Assembly: GCF_020179605.1 (NCBI RefSeq)
Contig: NZ_JAINZO010000002.1
Location: 1,302,001 to 1,366,000 of the forward strand
DNA from: Geomonas agri
GTDB lineage: Bacteria > Desulfobacterota > Desulfuromonadia > Geobacterales > Geobacteraceae
DNA length: 64,000 nucleotides
Reading direction: 5' to 3'
Shown here: in pieces, positions 8,794 through 16,136 of the stretch
Numbering within the stretch: the first letter of the stretch is position 1
Layout of the letters: each line of letters starts with the position of its first letter
The notes under the pieces: model-generated
Told to the model about the DNA's origin: nothing
Database searches by the model: none
What the model saw: the letters and a program-made list of their open reading frames with translations, nothing else
Made by a program: the position numbers and the translations under genes

Positions 8794-9220
8794 TAGTGAC
8801 CTCCATTACCGCCCTGCCTGTATAACATTAAATTTTTCAAAAAGCTATGAACAATTGGCCTCCTACCTTGATTGAATACCTCATTGGTAACTTTAAATGC
8901 TCATCTGATTCAACAGCTTTCCACTATGCCTGTTGATAAGTCCTTAAATCCTGTGGATAACCGTTTAGGTTGTAACGCAAGAATAAGTACTTTTACTCCT
9001 TGCACATTTTCTGCACAATTCCATAACATACTGTAATTACATGTCAATGCTTATTTGGTTAGGTGTCTGTTAGGTGAGCTGCATGCAACTTCTATAATCA
9101 CTTTGTAACAAAAGAGAGGAGGTGGATAAATCATTAAAATCACGAGATGTAAGACATGATCTAGTAGGGCCGCAGTACCTTGTCGTAGAGGTGAACATTA
9201 AAACTAACGGAGGACTTACA
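8794..9220. other. Intergenic region with two DnaA-box-like 9-mers
   Basis: This 427-base AT-rich gap has no supported gene. It contains TGTTGATAA at 8931-8939 (one mismatch to the DnaA box) and a perfect TGTGGATAA at 8952-8960, in the same orientation and 21 bases apart. A weaker GGTGGATAA lies at 9121-9129. They precede the radC-like gene. They could mark a DnaA-responsive site or a cryptic origin, or be chance in AT-rich DNA. Confidence 0.3.
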
Positions 9221-9724
9221 ATGACCATCGACACCCTTTTCGGACCAGAAGAAGCACCAGCACCCAAGCTACGAGCTATCAAACTCAGGACCATCAAGGC
9301 CGTGTACCAGACCATTACCGTCAACGACACCATCACCGACTACCTCAAGCCCAATACCCGCTATACGTCAGCATCCCAAGTGTTCGACACCTTTAGCTTC
9401 CTGAGGCATGAAACCAAGGAACACTTCATAGCTCTTCATCTTGATGGGAAGAATCGAATCGTGTGTTGCGATTTGGTAAGCACGGGCTCCCTTAACCAGA
9501 GCATCGTTCACCCCAGGGAACTCTTTAAGACTGCTCTCTTGTCATCGGCAGCAGCGGTGATACTCCTGCACAATCACCCGACAGGAGACCCAACACCGAG
9601 TACGGAAGATTTGGAGGTTACACGTAGGCTAAAGGATGCTGGCGATCTTGTCGGAATCCGTATCTTGGACCACATCGTTATCGGTGACAGCTACTACTCA
9701 TTCGCAGAAAGGGGGCATATATGA
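9221..9724 (+). CDS. radC: RadC-family JAMM/MPN domain protein
   Basis: A 167-residue protein starting at ATG 9221 behind an ACGGAGG site. It is a RadC C-terminal (JAB/MPN) domain: the JAMM metal motif reads 'LLHNHPTGDPTPSTED', with upstream 'ETKEHFIALHLDGKN'. The N-terminal helix-hairpin-helix of chromosomal RadC is missing, replaced by about 50 divergent residues, which is common on plasmids and integrative elements. RadC was named for DNA repair, but the role on mobile elements is unclear; the intact metal site suggests a hydrolase. Its stop overlaps the start of the next gene by 4 bases (ATGA), so the two are translationally coupled. Confidence 0.9.
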   Translation: MTIDTLFGPEEAPAPKLRAIKLRTIKAVYQTITVNDTITDYLKPNTRYTSASQVFDTFSFLRHETKEHFIALHLDGKNRIVCCDLVSTGSLNQSIVHPRELFKTALLSSAAAVILLHNHPTGDPTPSTEDLEVTRRLKDAGDLVGIRILDHIVIGDSYYSFAERGHI

Positions 9725-10050
9725 AGTGCGAGTATTGCGGACGGATACTAAGGGAAGGAGATACAATACACGGTCTCAAGTACGGGAGGTTAACCGCTAC
9801 CGGATTCAGGGCGGCATCGGACTCAGCAGTAACGGTGATATGTGGGCCATGTGGTAACCGAGTTTACCAAATCGTTTACTTCTCCCTCGATACAAGAGCA
9901 TTGCCATACCCGACCATCTTCAAAATGGTCACTGAGCTAACCTCCCTCATGAAGAACGGATACAAGCTGATTCAGCATATCGCTAGTCTCCCCGCAACAG
10001 ACCAGAGAGCACTTTACCATTTGGTAACCTCAAGCAAGCAACCTCAGTAA
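9721..10050 (+). CDS. Small zinc-ribbon-like protein coupled to the RadC-like protein
   Basis: A 109-residue protein with 'CEYCGR' at residues 3-8 and 'CGPCGN' at about 41-46, a CxxC pair arrangement expected to bind one Zn2+. The rest is helical with no recognisable motif. ATG overlaps the preceding TGA (ATGA), so it is translated with the JAMM protein and may be its partner. I know no named family for it. Confidence 0.72.
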   Translation: MKCEYCGRILREGDTIHGLKYGRLTATGFRAASDSAVTVICGPCGNRVYQIVYFSLDTRALPYPTIFKMVTELTSLMKNGYKLIQHIASLPATDQRALYHLVTSSKQPQ

Positions 10051-10054
10051 TTCC

Positions 10055-10294
10055 CTACCAACCGATCCCACCACATACCAACCAATTCAGTATCTTACCT
10101 GATAAGAACCGGTCTTCAAAAGTCTCATCGTTCGACATGTTTTCAGCTCTATATTGTCCGGCGGTCTTATAAATCCTGCATCTAGCAAAGTCCCATGAGC
10201 AGTAGTTCTCTACCATAAAGTTAGTGGTGACAGGCATTTTAGGTAGCTTGTCGTTCGGGAAAGGACAGGAGCCAATATAGGTGCATCTCGACAT
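10055..10294 (-). CDS. Small Cys-containing protein
   Basis: A 79-residue protein beginning 'MSRCTYIGSCPFPNDK', with later Cys in 'ENYCSWDFARCR'. The pattern of two N-terminal Cys, a Phe-x-Asn-Asp motif and a YC...C pair is one I recall in small Geobacter proteins of unknown function, and it suggests a metal or Fe-S site. A CGAGG site precedes the ATG. The gene converges on the 9721 gene with only 4 bases between stops. Confidence 0.6.
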   Translation of the reverse strand: MSRCTYIGSCPFPNDKLPKMPVTTNFMVENYCSWDFARCRIYKTAGQYRAENMSNDETFEDRFLSGKILNWLVCGGIGW

Positions 10295-10503
10295 GGCAGA
10301 CCTCGTTGGACAGGATTGGACCGCAATATAGTTGAATATGTTAATTTAATCAAGCTAATTTTAACCGCGATTTAAGTGTTAACTAAGCAAACCCATACCC
10401 TTGCCTGCCTTAAGTAAGAACGGCCCATTACAGCTCAAATATGGAAGCCGAGTAGCCATTCTCACCATTCATTAATTCCACATCTAATAGCAGCAGGACA
10501 ACT

Positions 10504-10526
10504 AAGGGCCATAAGGCTCTTTTTTT
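10504..10526 (+). terminator. Terminator-like hairpin in the integrase leader
   Basis: AAGGGCC (10504-10510) pairs with GGCTCTT (10515-10521, one G-T pair) around an ATAA loop, and a T run extends to 10526. The integrase ribosome site AAAGGAGG starts 13 bases later. Placed here it would stop read-through into the integrase or act as an attenuator. Confidence 0.65.
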
Positions 10527-10553
10527 GTGTCTGAAATCAAAGGAGGTATCACC

Positions 10554-11558
10554 ATGGCAGTTTACAAGCGAGGAGAAAAAGGAGTCTTTTACATGAATTT
10601 CACCGTTGGTGGGGTTCGAATTTTTAAGAGCACTGGTAAGTTTACCAAAAGGGAGGCTAAGCAGGTCGAGGCGAATGAAAGGCAGAAGCTAATGGACGAG
10701 GCGAGCCTAAGTCCACAGGAGAGAGCGGGGCGAATGTTGCTCCTAGAGGCAATTGATGTGGTTTATGAGGTGCGGTGGAAGCACACCAAAGATGCTGAAC
10801 GGTCTTACAGTAGAGCTAGGAGCATTGCCAACCACATTGGCAATATCCCTCTTAAGGACATCGGAACGGCTATGGTCACAAAACTGATGCAGGGGCTTGA
10901 GAAGGAAAAAGCTCGTAATGGGACGATCAACCGATATCTCGCTGCGCTAAAGACCATTCTAAACCATCACGAGCAAGGCATTCGCCACGTTAAGCTTAGG
11001 AAAGAGAGCAAAGGCAGAATTAGGGTGGTTAGCCGTGAAGAAGAGACAAGGGTTGTAGAACTGCTACGGTATACCATCCACAATAAGAGAAGACAGCATT
11101 ATCCTGAGGTTGCTGCACTGGTGGAGGTCCTTGTCGATACCGGAATGCGTTTGTCCGAACTTTTGAACCTCACCTATGAGGACATTGACTTCGAGGCAAA
11201 CCTAATCTCAATCTGGATAAACAAAGGAGATCGTCCTAGGAGCATCCCAATGACCAAAAGAGTTAAGGCGATCATGAAGGCAAGGAGCCAAAAGAAGTCA
11301 AAGCCATTTGACCTGCAACCGTACCAAGCGGAGAATGCATGGCGATGGGTGCGTAAGGAGATGGGGCTTGACAAGGATGGTGAGTTCATCCTGCATGCAC
11401 TCAGGCATACCTGTGCCAGTAGGCTGGTGAACAAGGGGATAGACCTATATGTGGTCCGTGATTGGCTAGGTCATAGCTCAATACAGGTTACCGAACGGTA
11501 TGCTCACTTGGCACCTAATAAGCTTGCACATGCAGCATTAGTTCTGGAAATTGAGTAG
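10554..11558 (+). CDS. int: Tyrosine-type site-specific integrase of the island
   Basis: A 334-residue phage-type integrase. It has an Arm-binding-like N-terminus (about 1-55), a SAM-like core-binding domain (about 60-150), and a catalytic domain with R199 in 'DTGMRLSELL', H281xxR284 in 'HALRHT', H307 in 'WLGHSS' and the nucleophile Y316 in 'ERYAHL'. ATG 10554 follows AAAGGAGG with good spacing; an upstream GTG at 10527 lies inside the T run and is less likely. All catalytic residues are present, so it should be active. It lies near the tRNA-Phe fragment it presumably used as att site, and just before a decayed copy of its own 3' end. Confidence 0.95.
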   Translation: MAVYKRGEKGVFYMNFTVGGVRIFKSTGKFTKREAKQVEANERQKLMDEASLSPQERAGRMLLLEAIDVVYEVRWKHTKDAERSYSRARSIANHIGNIPLKDIGTAMVTKLMQGLEKEKARNGTINRYLAALKTILNHHEQGIRHVKLRKESKGRIRVVSREEETRVVELLRYTIHNKRRQHYPEVAALVEVLVDTGMRLSELLNLTYEDIDFEANLISIWINKGDRPRSIPMTKRVKAIMKARSQKKSKPFDLQPYQAENAWRWVRKEMGLDKDGEFILHALRHTCASRLVNKGIDLYVVRDWLGHSSIQVTERYAHLAPNKLAHAALVLEIE

Positions 11559-11656
11559 GTACACTACGTAGGGGTTACCAGCAAACCAAAAGAGTCAGGA
11601 CCATAATGAAGGCAGGAGTTAAAGCTATTTTATCTCCGGCCACACAAAGCTGAAAC

Positions 11657-11873
11657 GCGTGGCGATGGGTGCGTAAGGAGGTGAAGCTTGATAAAGATAC
11701 TGAATTCGTGTTACATGCACTGGGACCCACCACAGCAAGCAGGCTTGAAAATAAGGGGGGGCGACCTTTAGGTGGTAAATGAATGGCTTGGTCACTTCAG
11801 CAGACAGGTTGCTGAGAAATATGCTTACATAAATCCGAATAAGTTACCACACGCAGCTACAGTATTGGGCCTG
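11657..11873 (+). pseudogene. Decayed duplicate of the integrase 3' end
   Basis: This stretch aligns by eye with 11338-11556 of the intact integrase over its whole length. It starts with the shared string GTGGCGATGGGTGCGTAAGG and ends with the equivalent of 'ATGCAGCATTAG'. It has many substitutions and at least one small insertion at a G run (about 11755-11762). The catalytic HxxR region has become 'LGPT', so it cannot encode an enzyme. It is probably a remnant of an earlier related element at the same tRNA site, or a tandem duplication that drifted. Confidence 0.85.
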
Positions 11874-11908
11874 GTATGTTGAGCTATATAACTAATGAAG
11901 GGGTGATT

Positions 11909-12298
11909 ATGAAGAATTTAAGCGGTATGAATATCATTTTTACAGTTGTTTTTATTGCCGGTTTCTTTTCATACAGCTATGCAGAAGAGAAATATGGGGT
12001 TAAAGTGTATCCAAATAGTAAGCAAGACAAAATATTCTGCAAATCTTTTAAAGAAAAGTCCATATTTCCGCCAAGTGCAGCCTGTTACACTACGAATGAC
12101 AACCCGGATAAAGTTGTCGAGTTCTACAAGAGAGAATTGAAAAATCAAATAATAGAAAACATTAATAAAACTGGCGGCTCGTTGATTCAAGGGAATGTAA
12201 ATGTAAGTGTTCAGGGCCCTTGGGATGACACAAATGGTAGTGTGCACAATAATACTTACATCACGATCATAAAGTTGTATACATCAGCAGTGAAATGA
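11909..12298 (+). CDS. Small exported protein of unknown function
   Basis: A 129-residue protein with a clear signal peptide (residues 1-26, ending 'YSYA') and a mature part containing 'YGVKVYPNS', 'AACYTT' and 'VVEFYKREL'. That 'kVYPnS ... Y.T.d....VveFY' pattern occurs in small periplasmic proteins of unknown role. Two Cys may form a disulfide. I chose ATG 11909 behind AAGGGG; an upstream start in the frame would only add residues before the signal peptide. The gene is AT-rich and stands alone. It may be cargo of the island. Confidence 0.7.
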   Translation: MKNLSGMNIIFTVVFIAGFFSYSYAEEKYGVKVYPNSKQDKIFCKSFKEKSIFPPSAACYTTNDNPDKVVEFYKRELKNQIIENINKTGGSLIQGNVNVSVQGPWDDTNGSVHNNTYITIIKLYTSAVK

Positions 12299-12464
12299 TT
12301 TATGCCTTGTCAGCATGACTCATGCAGCTACTAGGTTTAAACCATTCTATATCACATCTGACCGAATTTAATTAATGCCGAGATAAGATATGTTATGGGA
12401 GGTTTTATATTAGGTTAGGTGTGATTGTAAGGCTCCAGGTTCCAAAAATAGAGAAGACCTTGAC

Positions 12465-12500
12465 GCGAATAGCTTAATGCGGTATTCGCCATTTTATTTC
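12465..12500 (+). terminator. Terminator-like hairpin in the leader of the 12512 gene
   Basis: GCGAATA (12465-12471) pairs with TATTCGC (12483-12489) around an 11-base loop, followed by CATTTTATTTC. A TGGAGG ribosome site and ATG follow within 23 bases. It is the weakest of the four such hairpins in the island. Confidence 0.5.
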
Positions 12501-12511
12501 TGGAGGCATAA

Positions 12512-12823
12512 ATGTCTGTTGAACAGTTTGACATCGTAGTCGCTTTTGCTGCAGGGGCCTTGGGAGGGATGATTTCGTATCTTATGCAATTGTACAACTC
12601 TTTCACCGCGCTTCCGACCGCTCAGCCTAATGTTGCACCTATAGCTAGGAATCAACGTATCTACTACTGCTTAGCCCGTGTGGCTGTCGGTGGAGTTGCT
12701 GGGCTGATGGCAGGGTTTTGGCTTCTCAGCGATCACCTTGAGACTGGCAAATTTATAGTATCCACTTTTGGTGCTGGAGCTAGTCTTACCCTCTTTACTA
12801 CTTTCATTAAGAAGGTTCGCTAG
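12512..12823 (+). CDS. Small integral membrane protein
   Basis: A 103-residue protein behind a TGGAGG site. It has hydrophobic segments at about 7-27, 54-72 and 79-95, consistent with two or three membrane helices, a Gly-rich first helix and a basic C-terminus (KKVR). I recognise no family. It is the last gene of the island before the attachment site. Small membrane proteins of this kind can be immunity, exclusion or toxin proteins, but nothing here decides between them. Confidence 0.65.
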   Translation: MSVEQFDIVVAFAAGALGGMISYLMQLYNSFTALPTAQPNVAPIARNQRIYYCLARVAVGGVAGLMAGFWLLSDHLETGKFIVSTFGAGASLTLFTTFIKKVR

Positions 12824-12934
12824 AATGTATTTGCTACATTTTTGACGCAGATTGACGCAGCAAATACACAATATACAACAAGACTATGTAGTATAACATG
12901 TTGATATTGCAGTCATGTGTAGCCGTGACGTCGC

Positions 12935-12980
12935 ATTGAAAATCCTCGTGTCGGCGGTTCGATTCCGTCTCTGGGCACCA
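12935..12980 (+). other. 3' fragment of tRNA-Phe (GAA): island attachment site
   Basis: From the anticodon loop on, the sequence follows bacterial tRNA-Phe: GAA anticodon at 12938-12940, variable part GTGTC, T arm GGCGG-TTCGATT-CCGTC, acceptor strand TCTGGGC and encoded ACCA ending at 12980. The bases before 12935 do not form the D arm or acceptor 5' strand, so this is not a complete gene. It is the copy left at one end when an integrase recombines into the 3' half of a tRNA. The functional gene should lie at the other end of the island. Confidence 0.85.
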
Positions 12981-12989
12981 CTAGAAAGT

Positions 12990-13027
12990 AAAGCGGCCAG
13001 CTAGAAATAGCTGGCCGCTTTTTTTTA
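12990..13027 (+). terminator. Intrinsic terminator after the tRNA fragment
   Basis: A 13-bp perfect stem, AAGCGGCCAGCTA (12991-13003) with TAGCTGGCCGCTT (13008-13020), and a tail of eight T (13019-13026). It is the natural terminator of the tRNA-Phe transcript on the chromosome side. Confidence 0.9.
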
Positions 13028-13028
13028 T

Positions 13029-13250
13029 TCAGTCCATCCCGGTTAAAAATCTGTCCAGGGTCGCAGGACCTCGACGCGGTAGTGCCCACTTTTTTCTATA
13101 TCGCGTCATCAGCGGGAGCAGTTCCCGCCAACGGTAGTCAAAGGCGCTGCCGGGACGCAGCATTCCCGCGCAGTCGCGTTCGGGGAGCTTGCCGGCCAGC
13201 GCGTTCATCACGCGCAGCAGTTCCTGGAAGCCCCGCTCGGGAAGGCGCGT
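13029..13250 (-). pseudogene. Possible C-terminal remnant of a chromosomal gene
   Basis: The minus strand here reads as a plausible protein end ('RVMNALAGKLPERDC', 'FDYRWRELLPLMTRYR', 'LDRFLTGMD'). Upstream of about 13250 the frame turns into low-complexity text with no ribosome site. It may be the surviving tail of a gene broken near the integration hot spot. I do not recognise the protein. Confidence 0.3.
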
Positions 13251-13257
13251 GAGCCAC

Positions 13258-13468
13258 CAAGAAGGCGCTGGTCGCCGAAATAAAGAGGCGCCTGCCGCCG
13301 GAAAAGCTCGAGCAGTTCTGGAAGATATGAGGTAAACCCGAGGTCGCCGCGGACGGGGAACTCTGCTGGGGATACCGGGTGCTGCTGACCGGCATCCTGG
13401 ATCTCCCCGCCGAGCCCCGGCGCTGGATGCTGCGCGAGTATTCAAGCCTGCTGCGCCCGCCGGAATAG
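13258..13468 (+). pseudogene. Possible plus-strand gene remnant in two frames
   Basis: The plus strand reads 'KKALVAEIKRRLPPEKLEQF' up to a TGA near 13330, and then, after a frame change, 'LCWGYRVLLTGILDLP' and 'RWMLREYSSLLRPPE' to a stop at 13468. Both halves look like genuine protein in high-GC codon use but there is no start. From 13469 to 13661 I see no gene; a GGTCACCCCG...GTGCC segment there may form a weak hairpin. Confidence 0.3.
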
Positions 13469-13661
13469 AGGTCACCCCGTGGGGGCGGTGCCAGGGGCAC
13501 GTTGTTTTAAGGAAAGAGGATAGCCTGGAAAGGCTTTCCTCTTTTTGCGTTTGAAAGGCACTTTTTTCGTGGCACACATTGCCATGCCAGCAAAGTTGAA
13601 GGAAAATAAGGGACTAGAGTGTCATTGGGTGGGCGGTTACTGACAGTAACGGTTTGGGCGC

Positions 13662-15845
13662 ATGGACATGATGAATTCAAATACAGAGCCTGATACAGCC
13701 TTGGGCTGGTCAGTCAATGTTCTCAAACGGCACCTGTTTTCCGGTGTTCTTTTGCTGAACCTGGTCGTGGCCGGGATGATAACCTTCACCCTGGTACAGA
13801 GCAGGGAGGCTTATCGCGACCGGACCGAGATAGCTACCCAGAACCTGACCAGGGTCCTCGATGCCAACATTTCCGGCATCCTTTCCAAGATTGATGTCGC
13901 CCTGCTCGCCGTCTGCGACGAATATGAGCGCCAGCTTAAAACCGGGGCGGTTGCGCCCAAGGAGTTGAACCGGTTCATCGTGCGCCAGCACCAGAGGCTC
14001 CCCGAACTGGTGGCTCTCAGGGGCACGGATTCCTCCGGGATGGCGATTTACGGCCCCGATGTCACGGCCGCCACCACCAAAAGCCTCGCCCACCGCGACT
14101 ACTTCAGCGCCCAGCGCGAGAACCCGAACCTGGGAATGGTCATCTCGAAGCCCGTGGTAGGGGGGATCTCCGGTAAATGGATGATCGTGCTGTCCAGGCG
14201 AGTGAACTTCCCGGACGGCTCGTTCGCAGGTCTTGTCTATGCCGGCATCACGCTCGATTACCTCTCGCAGAGCTTCACCACGGTCAACGTCGGCAAGGAC
14301 GGATTGTTGTCGCTGGTCGCGGCGGACGCGACCCTGCTGGCGCGATCTCCCAAGCTGAACCGGCCGACGAACGCGCCCGAGGTAAAAATCACCTCGCCTC
14401 AGTTCAATGCTTTTCTCGCCGCCGGACAGAGCATGGGGACGTACCAGGCGAAAAGCAGCCTGGACGGGCACGACCGTATCTACTCCTTCAGGAAAATCTC
14501 GCTGTCGCAGCCGCTCTACGTCTTCGTGGCCCTGGCCACCGCCGACTATCTCGCCAACTGGTACCAGGAGGTTTACCACGGCGTCTTTTTCATGCTCATC
14601 TTCCTGACCATCACCATCGCGCTCGCCTTAGTTTTCAGCAGGCAGTGGGATCGGAGCCGGCAGGCGGAGCAGGCGTTGAAGGCATTGGAAGATGAGCGGC
14701 TCAAGATGGAGAAGCTCGAATCCCTCGGGGTGCTGGCCGGCGGCATAGCCCACGACTTCAACAACATCCTGACCGGCATCCTTGGCAACCTTTCCTTTGC
14801 CAAACTGCAGCTAGAGTCGGAGCACGGTTCGCAGCCGCTGCTCGAGGCGGCGGAGAAGGCGGCGCTGCGGGCCGGGGACCTCGCCAAGCAACTGCTCACC
14901 TTTGCCCGCGGGGGAGCGCCGGTCAGGGAGGTGACCTCGGTCGCGCTCCTGGTCGATGAGGCCCTTTCCCTCACCCTGAGCGGTTCCAACGTCAAAGGTG
15001 TCGTCGACCTCCCGGAGACCCTGAGCGCGGTCGAGGCCGACGTGGGGCAGATGTGCCAGGCTTTCCGCAACATCATCATCAACGCGGTGCAAGCCATGCC
15101 TGACGGTGGGGTGCTCACCATCACCGCGCGCGACATTGGCCTCAAGCCCGGCAACGCCGCGAAGCTCCCCCCGGGCCCCTACGTGCGCATCGCCTTCACG
15201 GACCACGGCGTGGGTATCCCGCAGGCTTCTCTCAAAAAGATTTTCGATCCCTACTTCAGCACCAAGCCGAAGGGGAGGGGGCTGGGGCTCGCCTCGGCAT
15301 ACTCCATCGTGACAAGGCACGGCGGCAGCCTCAGCGTCGATTCCCGTGCCGGCGAGGGGAGCACCTTCACCATCGACCTGCCGTCACTAGAGAGGAGGTT
15401 CCAGCCGCGCGAGCCCGAAGCGGCGCTGCCCCGCAGGGAGGCCCTCGGCCCGCTTTCCATACTGGTGATGGATGATGAGGACGTGATACGCCAGCTGGCA
15501 GAGGGAATGCTGCTGCACCTGGGGCACCAGGTCCAGACCTGCGCGGACGGGGCGGAAGCGGTGGAGCTTTACCAGCAGGCGCTGCGGAATGGAACACCCT
15601 TCAACCTGGTGCTGGCCGATCTTACCATCCCTGGGGGGATGGGGGGACGGGAGGCGGCCCAGCAGATCCTGGCGCTGGATCCCCAGGCGCGCCTCGTGGT
15701 AATGAGCGGCTATTCCAACGACCCCGTCATGGCCAGCTTCAGGGAGTACGGCTTCGTGAAGGCCCTGCACAAGCCGTTCGGCGTCGAGGCGCTGACCGCG
15801 CTGCTGCAGTCGTTGAGCGCAACGACGAAGCCCGCAACGGGCTGA
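13662..15845 (+). CDS. Cache-domain hybrid sensor histidine kinase
   Basis: A 727-residue membrane sensor. There is one membrane helix near residues 26-47, a periplasmic Cache-like domain (about 50-295), and a second helix near 305-325. The transmitter has H364 in 'GGIAHDFNNI' with HATPase boxes 'GLGLASAYSI', and a C-terminal receiver has the phospho-acceptor Asp653 in 'VLADLTIPG' and 'LHKPFG'. The internal receiver could return phosphate to the His or pass it on. The gene lies directly upstream of the formate dehydrogenase operon in the same direction, 291 bases away, so it may control it. The ligand is not predictable; Cache domains usually bind small organic acids or amino acids. The ribosome site is weak. 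Confidence 0.92.
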   Translation: MDMMNSNTEPDTALGWSVNVLKRHLFSGVLLLNLVVAGMITFTLVQSREAYRDRTEIATQNLTRVLDANISGILSKIDVALLAVCDEYERQLKTGAVAPKELNRFIVRQHQRLPELVALRGTDSSGMAIYGPDVTAATTKSLAHRDYFSAQRENPNLGMVISKPVVGGISGKWMIVLSRRVNFPDGSFAGLVYAGITLDYLSQSFTTVNVGKDGLLSLVAADATLLARSPKLNRPTNAPEVKITSPQFNAFLAAGQSMGTYQAKSSLDGHDRIYSFRKISLSQPLYVFVALATADYLANWYQEVYHGVFFMLIFLTITIALALVFSRQWDRSRQAEQALKALEDERLKMEKLESLGVLAGGIAHDFNNILTGILGNLSFAKLQLESEHGSQPLLEAAEKAALRAGDLAKQLLTFARGGAPVREVTSVALLVDEALSLTLSGSNVKGVVDLPETLSAVEADVGQMCQAFRNIIINAVQAMPDGGVLTITARDIGLKPGNAAKLPPGPYVRIAFTDHGVGIPQASLKKIFDPYFSTKPKGRGLGLASAYSIVTRHGGSLSVDSRAGEGSTFTIDLPSLERRFQPREPEAALPRREALGPLSILVMDDEDVIRQLAEGMLLHLGHQVQTCADGAEAVELYQQALRNGTPFNLVLADLTIPGGMGGREAAQQILALDPQARLVVMSGYSNDPVMASFREYGFVKALHKPFGVEALTALLQSLSATTKPATG

Positions 15846-15989
15846 GGCTGGAAACCCGCCTGGAGCGGTCACCGCGAAGTCAATCACACCTGTTCGATCC
15901 CCATGCTCCGCTGAAACCAGATTTATCCTGCACCTTGTCGTTGCTCTCCACTACTACCCCTTATACCTTCAGTCACAGGCAGCCAGGAA

Positions 15990-16003
15990 GAACCACCTGG
16001 TTC
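15990..16003. promoter_or_regulatory. Palindrome upstream of the formate dehydrogenase operon
   Basis: GAACCA-CC-TGGTTC is a perfect 6-2-6 inverted repeat in the 291-base gap before the catalytic subunit gene, followed by a related TTCTCAAAGAAC. It is suitably placed (134 bases before the start codon) to be an operator. I could not identify a convincing promoter or a sigma54 site with correct spacing. Confidence 0.3.
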
Positions 16004-16136
16004 TCAAAGAACGTCCTCTGGATCAGGATAAAGGCAATATTTGTGTCAATAGCTGGAAAAAAAGTCGATGCCATGTACAGTTTTCATGTTTCTCAATCCG
16101 AAAGGTCGGACTTCTAAGACAACAGGAGAGCGTTAC

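Larger units (their letters stand above)
1..12980. mobile_element. Right-hand part of a genomic island integrated in tRNA-Phe
   Basis: This stretch is visibly AT-richer than the DNA after 13 kb. It carries a type I restriction-modification system, an ArdC antirestriction protein, a RadC-family protein, a serine recombinase and a tyrosine integrase, all typical of integrative elements. It stops at a 3' tRNA-Phe fragment (12935-12980), the usual scar of tyrosine-integrase insertion. The integrase (10554-11558) lies about 1.4 kb from this boundary, as expected. The left end is outside the window, so the full size and the intact tRNA copy cannot be seen. The boundary is well supported; calling it an ICE rather than a prophage remnant or passive island is not possible, because no conjugation or capsid genes are visible here. 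Confidence 0.8.

Noticed and set aside
12911..12980. A complete tRNA-Phe gene
   Set aside because: Bases upstream of the anticodon loop do not make a D arm or acceptor strand, so only the 3' half is present.
13029..13577. A full-length 182-residue minus-strand gene
   Set aside because: Only the last third reads like protein; the rest is low complexity and has no start signal, so I list just the tail as a possible remnant.
15925..15955. A sigma54-type promoter (CTGCAC...TTGCT) for the formate dehydrogenase operon
   Set aside because: The two elements are 2 bases too far apart and the GG of the -24 box is missing.
15935..16117. A 60-residue ORF before the formate dehydrogenase operon
   Set aside because: No ribosome site, unusual codons, and the region is better explained as a promoter.
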